In this document: piece after piece, positions 1 through 57,239 of the stretch
Layout: every line of letters begins with the position of its first letter
Numbering within the stretch: position 1 is the stretch's first letter
From: Steromphala cineraria
Lineage: Eukaryota > Mollusca > Gastropoda > Trochida > Trochidae
Assembly: GCA_916613615.1 (NCBI GenBank)
Contig: OU744736.1
Location: forward strand, 14,395,724 to 14,459,723
Direction: 5' to 3'
DNA length: 64,000 nucleotides
Translations under genes and position numbers: made by a program
Notes under the pieces: generated by a model
The model's input: only the letters and a program-made list of their open reading frames with translations
What the model was told of the DNA's origin: nothing
Database searches by the model: none

Positions 1-420
1 TTCTCCAGAACCATAAGGCCTAGAAAGCTAAAACTTGGTGTACAGACTCCTTGGCTATCGAGGATTAAAAATTGTAGCTTTGGCGGCCCTGTGGCCCCTA
101 ATAAGGGTCACAGGGCCCCCGCCCTTAAAACATATTTTCATCTTCTTCTCCAGAAGCATAAGGCCTAGAAAGCTGAAACTTTGTGTACAGACTCCTTGGC
201 TAGTGAGGATTATAAATTGTAGCTTTGGTGGCCCCTAATAAGGGTCACATGGGCCCGCCCTTAAAACCTACCATCATCTTCTTTTTCAGAAGCATAAGGC
301 CTAGAAAGCTGAAACGTTGTGTACAGACTCCTTGGCTAGTCGGGATTAATAATTGTAGATTTTGTGACCCTGTGGCCCCTACTAAAGGGGGATCTACATT
401 GGCCACACCCTAAAGCAAAA
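1..420. repeat. Tandem repeat, ~136-145 bp unit, about three copies, cut by window edge
   Basis: Three copies begin near 1, 146 and 282, each starting with a CAGAA(C/G)CATAAGGCCTAG core (at 6, 151 and 287), followed by CAGACTCCTTGGCTA and then a CCTAATAAGGGTCACA segment. The copies differ by point changes and a ~9 bp length difference. The two short plus-strand open frames here are repeat translations of the unit, not a gene. The array runs off the left edge, so its size is unknown. Confidence 0.9.
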
Positions 421-3400
421 TCAAATGTAAAGCCTGATGAGCTACAGAGCCAATGGCTCTATTTTTCCTTTTTACTCTGAGGGGGTATAGGGCTGTCCTT
501 CATAAACATTTTAAAAATACAGCTTACACCCATAATAACCAATTATGGTTTTTGAAAGACTCAAATGGTTTGGAACTATGTCAATGCTGTACCTATCCAG
601 ATAATAGTGATGTTTGACGTGTTTAGAACTGCTAAGCTTGGCCAAGATTATTTAAGTTCTCTTTGTGCTAAGATTGAGTTTATCCCCATAGAATAATGAT
701 TGATGGCTATGATAGGCTAAGATAGCTGTGTAAATTCACTAAATTGAGGCCTTGAAGTCAAGAGTAAGACTTCTTGAAAATAGATACGAGGATATGAAGT
801 GTGTTTTGCAAGATGCTATATGAACATTATTTTGTTTTGTGTTTTGTGCAGATATTTATTCTTGTTTTTGATCTTGTTTTAGTTGTTATATGTTACTATC
901 ATGTCCAAAGTCAAAATAGAGAGAGTTGATAAGTGATGGTGCATTATCAGTTGTAGTCCGTCATCCAGACCCTAAAGCAAAAATATTTAATGGATGACCA
1001 ACCCAGTCTAGACAATATAGCAAGTCTAGATTACTCAGCTTAAAGAAGCATCTTCTGGACTCCATTTTGTTATATATACATGAATTGTTTTAAAATGTTG
1101 TCAATATTGAAAAATATACTTCTGTGACAAAATGTTAGTTTATATCATTGGTCAAGCTATTGAAATAGTTCAGCTACTTAAGAGATTAGTTTGACTTTTG
1201 AATGCAATTCTTAGCGTTAGATAGTTTTGGATTTTTTATTAATTAGAAAAAAGTTGATGATTTATTGTATTTTAGATGACTTTGAAAGTTTGAAGTAAGA
1301 AACGCATATGAGATAAGCCATTTGAGTGATAATGCATTGATTTCAAGAAGCAGTTGTGCAATGACGTGGAAGAATTGGTGAATATTCACCTCTGTATTAC
1401 ATTATCTGCAATGTTTTGTGTAAATCTTTATATTCTCAAACTTGTTTAAAATGGAAGGAAATATATAGAAAATCTTCTTAACTAATGATTGAATCATTGA
1501 AAATTCATTTATATGATATGCAGCCGCTAATGGTTGAAATATTGCCCAAGCGGCATTAAGCATTAACTCACTCACTACATGATATCATATGACATTCAAA
1601 TGTTGGGAAAAGAGCAAGGTTAAGAATTTATTTGAACAAGAAATCTTAGTTTTTGAAAATGTTATGGTACTGCCAAGTTGACCCAATATTCAGTTTATCT
1701 GAAGTATCATTCAACCATAGAAGAATTTGTTTCCAGCATTTTATTATATAGTGTACATGTAGATATTTAAATTCAACACATATCATTGTTTGAGTTCTAG
1801 GATACGTTGTGATATTAATAACTTCTAACTGATTTCTTTCTATCTTCTTTCTCTTGAATACGTCTAAAAGCACTGTTCCATATTTCTTGAGAAATAAGTG
1901 GATCTTGCATAAAGGAAACTGGCATGACCGATTGGAAGAAAATTGATGATGATTAAAAGGTGTTTACACTAAAAAGGCTACATGTGGTTTACATTTGATA
2001 TGTGACCTCACTTTATGATTATTATGAATAATGAGATGTAGTACATGGTATGTTCATTTAAGAATCCCTTGGTTTGGTTAAAGTAGATTGTCTTGTAATT
2101 GCTAACATTAAATTGCCTTATTGTAAGATCTTTTTGTTTCCCTGAGAAAATGTTTCCTTTAATTCCGAACAATTTGTGACATTAAATGTTACCCTTGCTG
2201 TAGACAATTGAATATGATCATATTGTATATATTATGATCAAATTTATGGATTAAGTGACAGTTTGAAATTTGGTTGTTATGCAATGAGACCAATCATATC
2301 AGAGATTTATTATCTGTTTTAGTTGTGTGAATGTTTTCACTGAGTTTATCATGTGAAATATCAGTAGATGGATGGAGCTAAACACGGAGACTTATTTGCT
2401 GATGTAGCTGGATGTGTTGCATTATGAAATGCTTACCCATTGACTATGCAGTTTGTAAAATAACTGTTGATTGCATTCTGTATCTATGTTGAATGAATGT
2501 TATGTGAATATATGTCATTTAACATCTTCATAATTGGATCTTACTTCCAATTGATAACAATTAGCAGGGTTGATGTCTGATACCTATATAAGACAAACTT
2601 AACTGATATTATCCAATTAAGGATGTTTTGTATATTTCAGAGAGTTTTCACTGCTTTCAATTGAATGAAGAAGCTAGTTCTGCAAGATATGATATAGCTG
2701 TTTATGCTGTACATTCTAGGTTTACCTCTCATACCCAAATCAAGATTAATGATTTTGTCAACCAAAATAAAAGGTTCCTTTAGGAATGCTTAGGCAATAA
2801 GTAAACAGCTTAGGTGTAAGAAGTTTCCAATATATTAGACATAATCCTTTCAAGTGTCTCCATTGTTTATATCATTTCCTCAAAATATTAATATTATTTG
2901 ACCCTTGAGTGCCATATTGAGTTTTTGATACAGTAGTTATTGACAGATTATTACCAATTTGAGAAGCTTGTTTAACAACACAAATCAAAATTGAACATTT
3001 AATTTTGTAAATTTAGGAAAATATATTTAAATATATTCGCAGTGCTTTAAGGAAGTGCAATTTATGTAGTCTTGATATTGACCAAGTATGGCCAAGAGCT
3101 ACTAGGCAACATTTTAGGTGAGATAGTGCTCTTTGGGTCAATTATGTCAAATATAATTTGATTAACGATATTCTATGTCATCTAAATGTAATCCTTTGAA
3201 ATTCCCCTGCTGTGCATTATGACATTATGATCATCAACTTCATAATCACAATAATATTCCTAAGGTTATTAGCTCTGCTTTCATCTATCTTTGTACATAG
3301 GTTTTTACATGTTCACTGATCCCTTTATTACTGGTGAACCAATGGAAATTGTATGTCTTGATATGCAAGCATTGTAAATGAACACATCATCATCTCATTA

Positions 3401-4200
3401 AAAAGTTTGCAGAACATTTAATTCATTGAAGACGAAAAAGCTATGTCCGTTTCCTTGTTTCTGTGAACCTGAAGCTATTTGGGTATGGATTGGTGAAAGT
3501 ATTTCTTTTTTCCTTTTCCTAGTTTTTTTATGTGCAAAGAAATGGATTAATTGACTTTGATAGCTTTGACTATATGAATTTAATTAAATATTCTTGTTCT
3601 TATGAGAATTAGGTTTGCCATACTAATTCCCTGAATGCTTTAAAGTTTCTGTCCTGGAAAAGGAAATATTATAGTTTCAAGTACTCAAATAGCTTTGCAT
3701 CTTTGAACTGAATTTCATAATGATGTTGACTTTTCCTTAATTCTCTCAAAAATTAAAGCAAAGGGAAACCTTACCTTCCACATGAGTCACAACTTTGAGA
3801 GATACTACTTTTGTTAGTTTCCTTTTACATTTGCATTGTAAATCAACATTGTTTTGGAATATCTCACATGAGTTAAAAACAGTTAAAACACATTTCACCT
3901 TAAAAATCATTAAGGACAAGCATTGACAGATTTGATTCAAGTGCAATTTTCAATGGCTTGGCAAGTAGCAAAAACTACATTAAATAAAACTAAGCACTCT
4001 TCTTTTGACAAACATTAATTGTCACTGCAATTGTCATTTTATCCTGAAAATGTTTGCCCAAATTATTTCACTTGTACTAATAAGTATTTCAGAAACATAT
4101 ATTCTTACCTTTTTTTATGCCAAAACAGTTAGCGATGCCTCTTTTGGCCGTCTTCTATGCAAAAAACTAATAGTGTATCCTCTAATGTAAAGAGTATTTC
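421..4200. other. AT-rich stretch with no supported gene
   Basis: No open frame longer than 75 codons, no convincing splice-bounded exon, no RNA gene and no clear repeat was seen on either strand. It is T-rich on the plus strand with many AATAAA/ATTTA-like words, so it could be intergenic DNA or a long 3' UTR of a gene lying left of the window. I cannot separate these. Confidence 0.5.
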
Positions 4201-4212
4201 TAGAATGCTAGT

Positions 4213-4575
4213 CTTGAAGTTTTTCTGGAAATGCTTGCCTTCTTCATGAAAGCTTTTCTGGAAAAATCTTGCACCATTCATGAACGTATTTCTGGAAAAA
4301 AATTACTCTCTTCATGAAAGCATATCTGAAAACTTGTTTTCCATGTGAAGGTTCTGGAATTGCTCGCCCTTCTCATGAGAACTTTTCTGTGAATTGTTTT
4401 CTTTGTGAAGGTTCTGGAATTGCTCGCCCTTTTCATGAGAACTTTTCTTTGGATTGTTTACTTGTGAAGGTTCTGGAATTGCTCGCCCTTTTCATGAGAA
4501 CTTTTCTGTGGATTGTTTACTTGTGAAGGTTCTGGAATTGCTCGCCCTTTTCATGAGAACTTTTCTGTGGATTCT
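4213..4575. repeat. Minisatellite, 59-60 bp unit, with degenerate shorter units on its left
   Basis: Four near-identical units carry GGTTCTGGAATTGCTCGCCC at 4350, 4410, 4469 and 4528 (period 60, 59, 59). Each is followed by TTTTCATGAGAACTTTTCT. Left of them (about 4213-4340) are three looser ~45 bp units built from TTTCTGGAAA and TTCATGAAAG. The open frame at 4314-4526 (CEGSGIARP repeated) is a by-product of the 60 bp period and breaks where the period becomes 59. Confidence 0.9.
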
Positions 4576-6418
4576 TGACTACATATTCCACTTCAGTTCT
4601 TAATCTTTCAGGATCCCCATAACACAAGTTTGTATAAAGCTTTAACAAGCTCACTTTGTTTTAAGTATTCCTCTTATTATGTGATTCTGTTGGACCCTAG
4701 GATAAGCTTTAATATGTTTCAATGACAGGCATTAGAGTTGAATGAAGGAAAGTATGTAAGGTATATAACAATCGAACTCTACCTCGTTTGTATTTCTTGT
4801 CCAAGTTAATACTGCAGGGTGATGCTTTGAACATAATAAACTCTGTACTTGTCAGCTAGGTCGATGATATTGTTGATATAAATGAATTTCTGCAGATATG
4901 AGGGGATGTAGCAGATTTAGAGAATTATATTAGACCAGATTACACTTGATGTTGACAAGTCTTTTATACTTATTTCTACCTTTTTTATAGTAAATGTATA
5001 AAGCAGTACGAATAGAAGTGCCATATTTTTTTAGTTTTTATAATCATTGGTATTATGGGTTTGATTTAGGGTATAGGACTCCTGGTGGAAGAGTATGTGG
5101 ACAATTTTGAAAGCATTATATGTCACAAGATAGTCGTATTTACAAGATAGTAGGTAATTTGGATTTAGTGAGAAATCATGTACATGTAACCATAGGTAAT
5201 GAGTCTGCTATAGGAAAACGGACCATGGTGAAACACGTCTTTCTTAATGTAATACAGCAACAGGAAGTCATTTACAGACATAATAGCTGATGATTTAGCC
5301 GTAGGTATTTTATTTATGATTAAAATGCTGATTCTTTGCACCTAACATTAGATTAAAGAGCTATCAAATAGTTACGTTCATAGAAGAAAATATGTATTTA
5401 TTTGATGATTGTGCACAATATCTTCACGAAGACCTTTAATCGTTGAATAATGCCAAAAGTTTTGTATACATTTTCATTTCAACAATGCTAGAATATGATG
5501 CATTGGAATTTTAGCTGCACAAACCGATGTTACCATGAGCAATTTATTGTATTGACTGCTTGAGAAGAAATTATTCAACTTTTGAACATCCCTTCATATT
5601 AGACTCAAGGTGTTTTTAAAATTAAATTTTGTTTCTCACGATTCAGACAATTTGTCAATAATGAGAAAATATTTTGTAACCTGTGGATGAACCCTTGACA
5701 TATAAGCACACACTTGTAAAAGGAAAATATTCCTATTGATGCCATAATGCATGTTGTAACTTATATAAGCTTTTAAAGCTTACCTTATAACATGCTTAGT
5801 CCAAATCTTGTTTTCACAACTACAAACGTGTCAAGTAATTGATCAAGAACAGCTTTACACTGAAATGAAACTGTATATCTGAATATGATGTGTTGTTATG
5901 CTTTACTGTACATAGTTGTTCTTACATATTCATCTACTGTGATAAATAAACATCATCAATACATTGACATTTTCTTGTATTTTGTCGACTTGAAACGATA
6001 TACGTTTGTAGTGACAGTGCTCAAGATAAAATTTGGGGCTTTTTGGGTATTGACTCCCAGTTTTGATTTACAATTGAACGTATCCTTTGTTCTGTTGATG
6101 ATAAAGGATATACCTATGTGGTGGTAACAGGGGTGCAACACTTCCGCGTTTGTCGAAATCACATTGACAATATACATATTATGGCAATATGCTATTCATA
6201 TGCAAATAAGAATCATAAATACATTTTTGTCTGTTTTGTTAAAAGTCATCACTTACATCTGCTCAAACTTCGGATCAAAATTATAATGATGAAATGAAAT
6301 ATGTCATCTATTGTTGTGAAAATGCTACTGAGGGAATATATAATAGTTTTATACTTGAAAGTAAGGCACCTAAAGGACACCATGAATATTTTCTAAGATC
6401 CTTAATATTGTACATGAT
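4576..6418. other. AT-rich stretch with no supported gene
   Basis: Only short open frames (up to 80 codons) with no recognisable protein similarity were seen. No splice-bounded exon, RNA gene or clear repeat was found. Confidence 0.5.
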
Positions 6419-6422
6419 TTAA

Positions 6423-7414
6423 AGTGACACAGAGTATCTTTCTTAAAATTTTATTTGGTTTTGATAAGCTACAAAATATCTAATATGCTGATTGAAGTTC
6501 ATATCTCATCACTTGACTTGCAAATATATCCATTTATGCATAATATCTCTAAAATGCTTGATTTTATGGAAAAATCAAGAAAACATCTCAAATACGTTTA
6601 ATATTCGAAATTATGCATCCAATTAATCTACCTAATAGTTACAATACCTAATAAACACTATCGAATCGAATATATCTTCCTGTCAGCTTATGACCATCTT
6701 CCCACGGCAAGGTGAAAACGTATCGAGCAACTCTCCTCGCTTTAGACCTTGCCTTCACAAGGTAGAAAACTGGTGATCCGGAGCAGCGACACCTATCGTG
6801 ATCACGAGTTACGCCCCTTATCAGCTCTTACAAAATAGCCAATGAAATTTCGGAACAAATTCAAAATACTAACAGACGATCTTTTTGAAAACTATCCGAG
6901 TGAAATTTAAGTTCAAATTTCAGTCGCATGGTTGTTTTCACGTTTTTGATGAGCACCGAGAATGCAGAGAAGACAAACATTTATATATCACTCAAATTAA
7001 TTGTTTCTCGCCCTTGTAAAACACATACAAAAGTATTTTTTCAAATCGGTTCAGTTAACATGCTGTCTTCTGATTGGACTATTCTACTTCCGTGCAGCGG
7101 GTTGAAATGCTAGCACAGAAATCACGGCCAATGATGTCAAGGGAGGAATGGGAAAGTTTAGAAACTTTTTCGTTTCGCCCGTGACGTTGTGAAGATGGCT
7201 TATGACAAGGTTTCAAAATTACGTTTGACGAATTTGCGCGCGCAACTCGAGCCACATTGTCCGGTTTTCGATCAAAATCCCGACTTTGAATGACTTTGAA
7301 TGTACTGATTGACCTTTAACTTGTTATTTTCAGTAACAGTTAGTGGTTCCCGATGTAATAACATCGATTTCAAAATTTGACATATGTGATCCTATCAACA
7401 TACTCTGTGTCTCT
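6423..7414. mobile_element. TTAA-flanked non-autonomous element A (992 bp)
   Basis: Inverted ends AGTGACACAGAGTATCTT (left) and AGAGACACAGAGTATGTT (right, read inward) match at 16 of 18 positions, and TTAA directly flanks both sides (6419-6422 and 7415-7418). TTAA target duplications are typical of piggyBac-type transposition; this class assignment is inference. The interior is GC-richer than its surroundings (about 6690-7280) and carries no transposase-like frame, so it is non-autonomous. Confidence 0.7.
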
Positions 7415-7937
7415 TTAATAATGGTGAATGTCCACCTTACGTTTTTCAAACTTGCAAATATTCATATAAAGACCTAATAAAATGACTGCGAGAAAAGAGC
7501 TCTTGAAACAGGACTGTCAACAGATCAAACTGTTATGGGGATATTTAAGTGTCACTCGACTTAAATAATTCATTTGGAATTGTTTACGAATTGCAATCAT
7601 CGTATGATCAACGTATGTGGGAGCAATAACAAAAATATAAAATACTAATGTGATAATTGAATGATTTTCCCGAAACAAAACTTCATTAATGACTTCCAAT
7701 ATTTACATGATGTAATGATTATGAGTTTTTTCGTTCTAACATTTTTCTATGCATGTGAAATAAAGAATTAATAAATTTGCTAAGCAGAAATTCTGTTAAA
7801 GTCCAATTATAATACTTACATGCGGTTCATGATGAAATTTAACTTTTGGAAAAAGAAATACATCACTCGGTAGAAAAATCTTTCGTCGAAAGTTTGGTAT
7901 CATAATAACATTTTTTAATCAACAATAAAATACTTAA
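7415..7937. other. Spacer between two TTAA elements
   Basis: AT-rich, with no exon, RNA gene or internal repeat seen. It separates two independent TTAA-flanked insertions. Confidence 0.5.
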
Positions 7938-9281
7938 AGGGACATTAAGTGTTTTGATACAAATTTAAGAATATTGCTAAAAATCTATCTCATTGAAACA
8001 TATACACACACATTATCCCCATTTAGTTTGACCTAAAATAAGCTAAGAAACCGAAATAATTAGCAGAGGTGTTTCCTCAGGATATAAATAGATCGAGGTT
8101 TTTCCTTTCCCGCGCAAAGCATTGTGGTCATAGTTGCTACGGGTGGATTCGTACCCAAAATAAAGCTTGTCCCATTGGGAATTCGTACCGAAAACAAAAC
8201 GACGAACACGTATCTGCAGAGCATTTGATGTTGTATTAGTTATTCGTGATATGTTTATCATTTTAGTATTCTTTCTTAAACAATAAAAGCTATTTAGGCT
8301 AAATACTCACAGCGTACATCGCACGTTCTGATTTTGAATTTATTTCATGTGTAACAACAGCCCTCAAATTATTGTCAATAATTATTCAGTTATCAAACAT
8401 AATTTTAAAGATATGAGATCAAAATTGAGCGAATCAAAATCACGTGGATTACAGTCGTGCACATGTCTGACTGTCGAGTCATGTTTTCAGATGTAAACGA
8501 ATATTCCTTATATCGTTTATAATCTCTCGAATTTTGAAAGAACAAATTGAAGTAATTTACATAAATTGATTCCATTACCCATCAATAACGAATTTAGTTA
8601 TAATAACTCGGTCCTTTACGGAATGAAGAACTGCTTAATTTGCATAGAAATTTAGAATATGCCTAATATGATATCGACATGAAAGCTATTTGCAGTTCTT
8701 TGTTCACGTTTAGTTTTCTCTTGGTGTCAACACAGTTGTGGTTACATATTTAGACGAAATTAATGTGAAATTATCGAAATTTATACATAAAATGAGGAAA
8801 CGTTTCCGGTACGAGTTCGTTTGGTTACGAATTTACAATATCCACGTCGTAGTCTGCTAACACACTGAATGTGAACACAGATGGCAAAGAGGGAAAAGGA
8901 AAAGAAAAGCTACATGGAATGTTTAGAAGAAAGTTATGTTAATTGGTTATTCAATATCAACATAATGATTAAATAATTTATTGTTCTCTGGTTAACATAA
9001 TGTTGGTATTTGTTATTAATTGATTGTTTTTGCGGATGATAATAGGCGAGCTGACGTAGTACGCAAAAAATGGAAATCTGCCCAATGACATGACAATTCA
9101 CTAGCGCGCGCTTCCGGTTACAAAAATGTCTTTTGAACATAATAACATCAACTTGTTGTGATTTGTAAGCATACTCATATATACCTTATTGTAGTTAAAA
9201 GATTTATCTACCGATTGATATACGTTATAGGTGTTTTGAATAAAATGTTGTATAAGAAACATTAACATACTTAATGTCCCT
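7938..9281. mobile_element. TTAA-flanked non-autonomous element B (1344 bp)
   Basis: Inverted ends begin AGGGACATTAAGT on both sides and degrade after about 14 bases. TTAA flanks both ends (7934-7937 and 9282-9285). The interior has only short open frames (for example 8043-8261 minus) with no transposase similarity. Like element A it has a GCGCGC-containing block toward its right end (about 9100), which hints at common origin. piggyBac-type mobilisation is inferred from the TTAA duplication. Confidence 0.7.
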
Positions 9282-9285
9282 TTAA

Positions 9286-11130
9286 TTCAACAGTACAGTA
9301 CAGTACCCCAAAAACTGCCATAGCGTTTTACGAACCCGCTTTTGGTGACATCATCATTATGTGTGTAGGTTTTACACAGCGATTTTCTTCTGGTTGGTCC
9401 CAAAATATTGCTAAACATAACACGAATACAGGAAGAATTTAATACATTGCAGTTTGACATTGGGTCTTTATCTGTACAAATCATAGGTCATATTCAACCA
9501 CAACGAATGTGACATATCCCCCAGAAAACACCAATTCAAGCTCAAAACAAAGTCCAGAATACTTGCAATGCGATCAGAATTTAAGGGTTGGTTATGGCCT
9601 TTCTCGTGCAAAATGGGTTTTATGTGACAATTTGAGCACCAAATGTAACTATCATATCATGCTCTATCATCTGCAAAGCGATTTTGGTTGACAAATAACC
9701 CTTGTCTGGTTAGCGATTCGACATATACGAATGATTCACAGAGAATATGTTGTCGGTTAAGTGTGAAAACCTCTTGTCTAAAACCTCCCTGATCACCACC
9801 TACCCTCTTATGCAAAGAAAATTCTCAGGCAGAAATATTGGTTTGAAACATAACTTCTTGTGAGCAGTATGATACCTTTGACGATATAAAACAAATAATC
9901 ATATTGTTATTTGTATGTTTTAATGGTTATAAATTATAGGTTACACCATGACACAAAACATATTGTTGCATGACCTTTGGTATACACACTGGACATTTGG
10001 CAAGACGAAAAGTCATGAATATTACAGGTACAAACATGGCAACATAATACTAAAGAACATTATCAAGCTTTATGACAATAATAGCGATAACACATATTTT
10101 TGCTAGTATCCTGTTTGTTTTGTCAACAATTCATCAACGATTCTTAAACTCAGAAAATTCGGTCCCTTGAATGACGCCTAGCAGAAACCTATACGCCATG
10201 GACGAAAGTTTTCAAAAGTCAAATTCTCATGATGTTAAAAGAAACTGTCAACTGAAACTATCAATTTCCTACACAATCCTGGACTATGTATGGCATCCCT
10301 CAAACAAAGTTTCATGCGTGTTGTGTCATGAAATCTTGGCTTTGATTTCGTGTCCAAGACCCTAAGCTATGGACGTTGTTTTTTCATGACTTTCCAAGAA
10401 ACTGGCCAAAATCATACATACCATTAATTTCATGCATGATTCTTGACGATGCAAAACATCCCTTCAAAATAAATTCCATGCATGCCATGCCATTGATTTT
10501 TGACAATTGATTTATTACTAACCTTTAAAAACAGGCATGGATTGGGACGTTGCCACTGAAACCACCATTGGAATAAGTCGCTAGGACCACCATTTCCAAG
10601 GACCTTGATGTTTGTCACTCACATCAGCACTTACATCCATGATCGGGCAACGATTCGGGACCCTGTTTTGGATCAGTTAAATTCGTTTGTGACACCATTT
10701 ATGGACATGGAGTTCGCCTCGTAAGAGGAAAGTACACAGCGTTGTCTCGTTCATAAGCGCAGGAGTTTTCACGTTTTGTGGTCACGGTAATGCTGTTTCA
10801 CACCATAGTTCCATTCTGATACTTCATCAGTCAAATTCCTCATATCAGCTTCATTATTTTTTTTGAATATTTTCGATACTTACGCCAAATGTTCGCCACC
10901 AGATGAACGTTTTATATAGTATAACTGAGGACATGATCTGAATATCAAGTTCAGATTCATTGTGGGAAATCGATCTGTCACTGCCCGATCTGTATTTAAC
11001 ATCATCTATCGTCAATTTAAAGTGATCAGTGATGCTGTGGGACCCACTCTGAATCCACTTGAAGAACTACTCCATAGAGATGATAGTTTTAGTCACGTGT
11101 GGTTTTAAAGACACTTCAAATGGAAAAAAA
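9286..11130. other. Intergenic stretch 3' of RFX6, no supported gene
   Basis: No gene is supported. A minus-strand AATAAA lies near 10505-10515 and could serve as a distant polyadenylation signal for RFX6, but several AT-rich alternatives exist. An open plus-strand stretch of about 58 codons at 10932-11107 and a short one near 10650-10720 look mildly protein-like but match no family I can name. Confidence 0.4.
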
Positions 11131-11879
11131 TTGACTGTGCTCTCCTTGAATTGATCCTCCTTATCACACCCCTGTTCTTTGTTCTTTGTCCTTTGTCCAT
11201 GTTCTTGTCCTTTAAGCAACATATCACAGAACGACGTCGCTGTAGCAAAGGGTTTGCTGAAGGGAATGGCATCGGTGCTTTATCCGAGAACCAAAGAACT
11301 GCTCGACCAAGACATTTGGTGTCTACTGATTAAGACATTGACGCCGAGCATGAACACTCTCAATAAACAAACCCAAAACTAATGCGGACCTCGAAGGTTC
11401 CCAGTATTAATCGAACGATGCAACTGTTAAATTGGCTTCGTCGAATGTGGAACAAAGTGCGAGTCGAGTATTGACAACTAAGCTTTCGCTGATTTCTAAG
11501 TTTGTGTACGTAGAAACCAGTGCCTGCTGGTTATTGATATTGATATTGATGGTACTGCCCAATAAACCACCCCTGATTCGGATTTCGCAAATATTTGAAA
11601 TACTATCTTACAGGTACTGGTGTTAGATAGGGTTTACTGAATCTCGTGATAAAACGCCACATCTTGGCAGATTTCAAAGAATCCTATCTGAACGCTGTTA
11701 GATAGTTTGGCTGAGGGCTTAGTCAGTATAGATCCGTCTGATAAACCACACTGTCTTCATGGGTCTTGACGGACCTCGAGGATAGCTGCAATATCGTCTT
11801 AACGGTGTTACTGTTAGAGTAACCGGTGTTACCGAAAACGGGTGTCCTGATAAACCACCACATTTAAAGATACTTGATA

Positions 11880-56493
<44,614 letters not shown>

Positions 56494-56990
56494 AGGTAAA
56501 ACACTGATGTTAAACTCTCTTTATAGGGAAATGGGATGTATTGTCGTTGGTCGTTCTATTTCCTTGCTGTATTGTAATGGGGATATTAATTCACATGGCT
56601 GTTCATGTTTTAATTTACAGAAGAAATCATTTCAAATATCATGGATATATATACCATATTGGTTATGTGTCTTCAAAAAATGTTATCGAAGTTTGGCATT
56701 GCATGTTCTCGCATCTCATATTCCGTTTGGGTATGATTCCATGCCTTCATTAATTTCTTCCATTTAAACGTCTGTGCAATGTCTTTTACGAGATAAACGT
56801 GAACGATAAGTTTTCATAGTGAAAATAAGTGCCAATAGGTGTCGCTATTAGAGTGTATCATGACACTTAGGGGATCACTTCCGCATGTGTCTTTTATGCC
56901 GTATCCTTCGCTTGAACTGTAAACACTCCTTTTCGAAATTCACATGTTTCGCGATTCAACAGGTGCCGTCTTTTTTTATGTTTTAATCTG

Positions 56991-57236
56991 CACGTGCCAA
57001 AATGTATCTGTCGTCTGCTACTCACAATTTTCCCTGATGCACGTGCTCATATGAATCTGTCGTCTGCTGCTCACGAGTCTTGCATGCGGCACGTGCACAA
57101 ACGACTCTGACGTCCCTTTCTTACGACTTTCCCAAGCTGCAAGTGCTGAACGTATCTGTCGTCTGCTATTTCCAAGTTCGATGCTGCACGTGTTCTCTGT
57201 TATCTGTCGTCTGCTAGTTTTCTTAAACGCACGCTT
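56991..57236. promoter_or_regulatory. Five-unit ~49 bp tandem array with E-boxes upstream of RFX6
   Basis: Units start at 56991, 57040, 57090, 57140 and 57187. Each begins CACGTG (CAAGTG in the fourth) and most carry ATCTGTCGTCTGCT about 15 bases later (changed to CTCTGACGTCCCTT in the third, creating a CRE-like TGACGTCC). The array lies about 500-745 bp 5' of the RFX6 ATG. CACGTG is bound by bHLH-leucine-zipper factors; promoter function is inference. The minus open frame over it (SRRQI repeats) is a by-product. Confidence 0.7.
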
Positions 57237-57239
57237 TGC

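Noticed and set aside
10630..10720. Short RDPVLDQL-containing frame as a hemocyanin or phenoloxidase fragment
   Set aside because: The match is only a few residues, frames on both sides break, and no copper-site histidines are visible.
56518..56526. TATAAAG on the minus strand as the RFX6 TATA box
   Set aside because: It lies only about 30 bases from the ATG, which would leave almost no 5' UTR; AT-rich chance match is likely.
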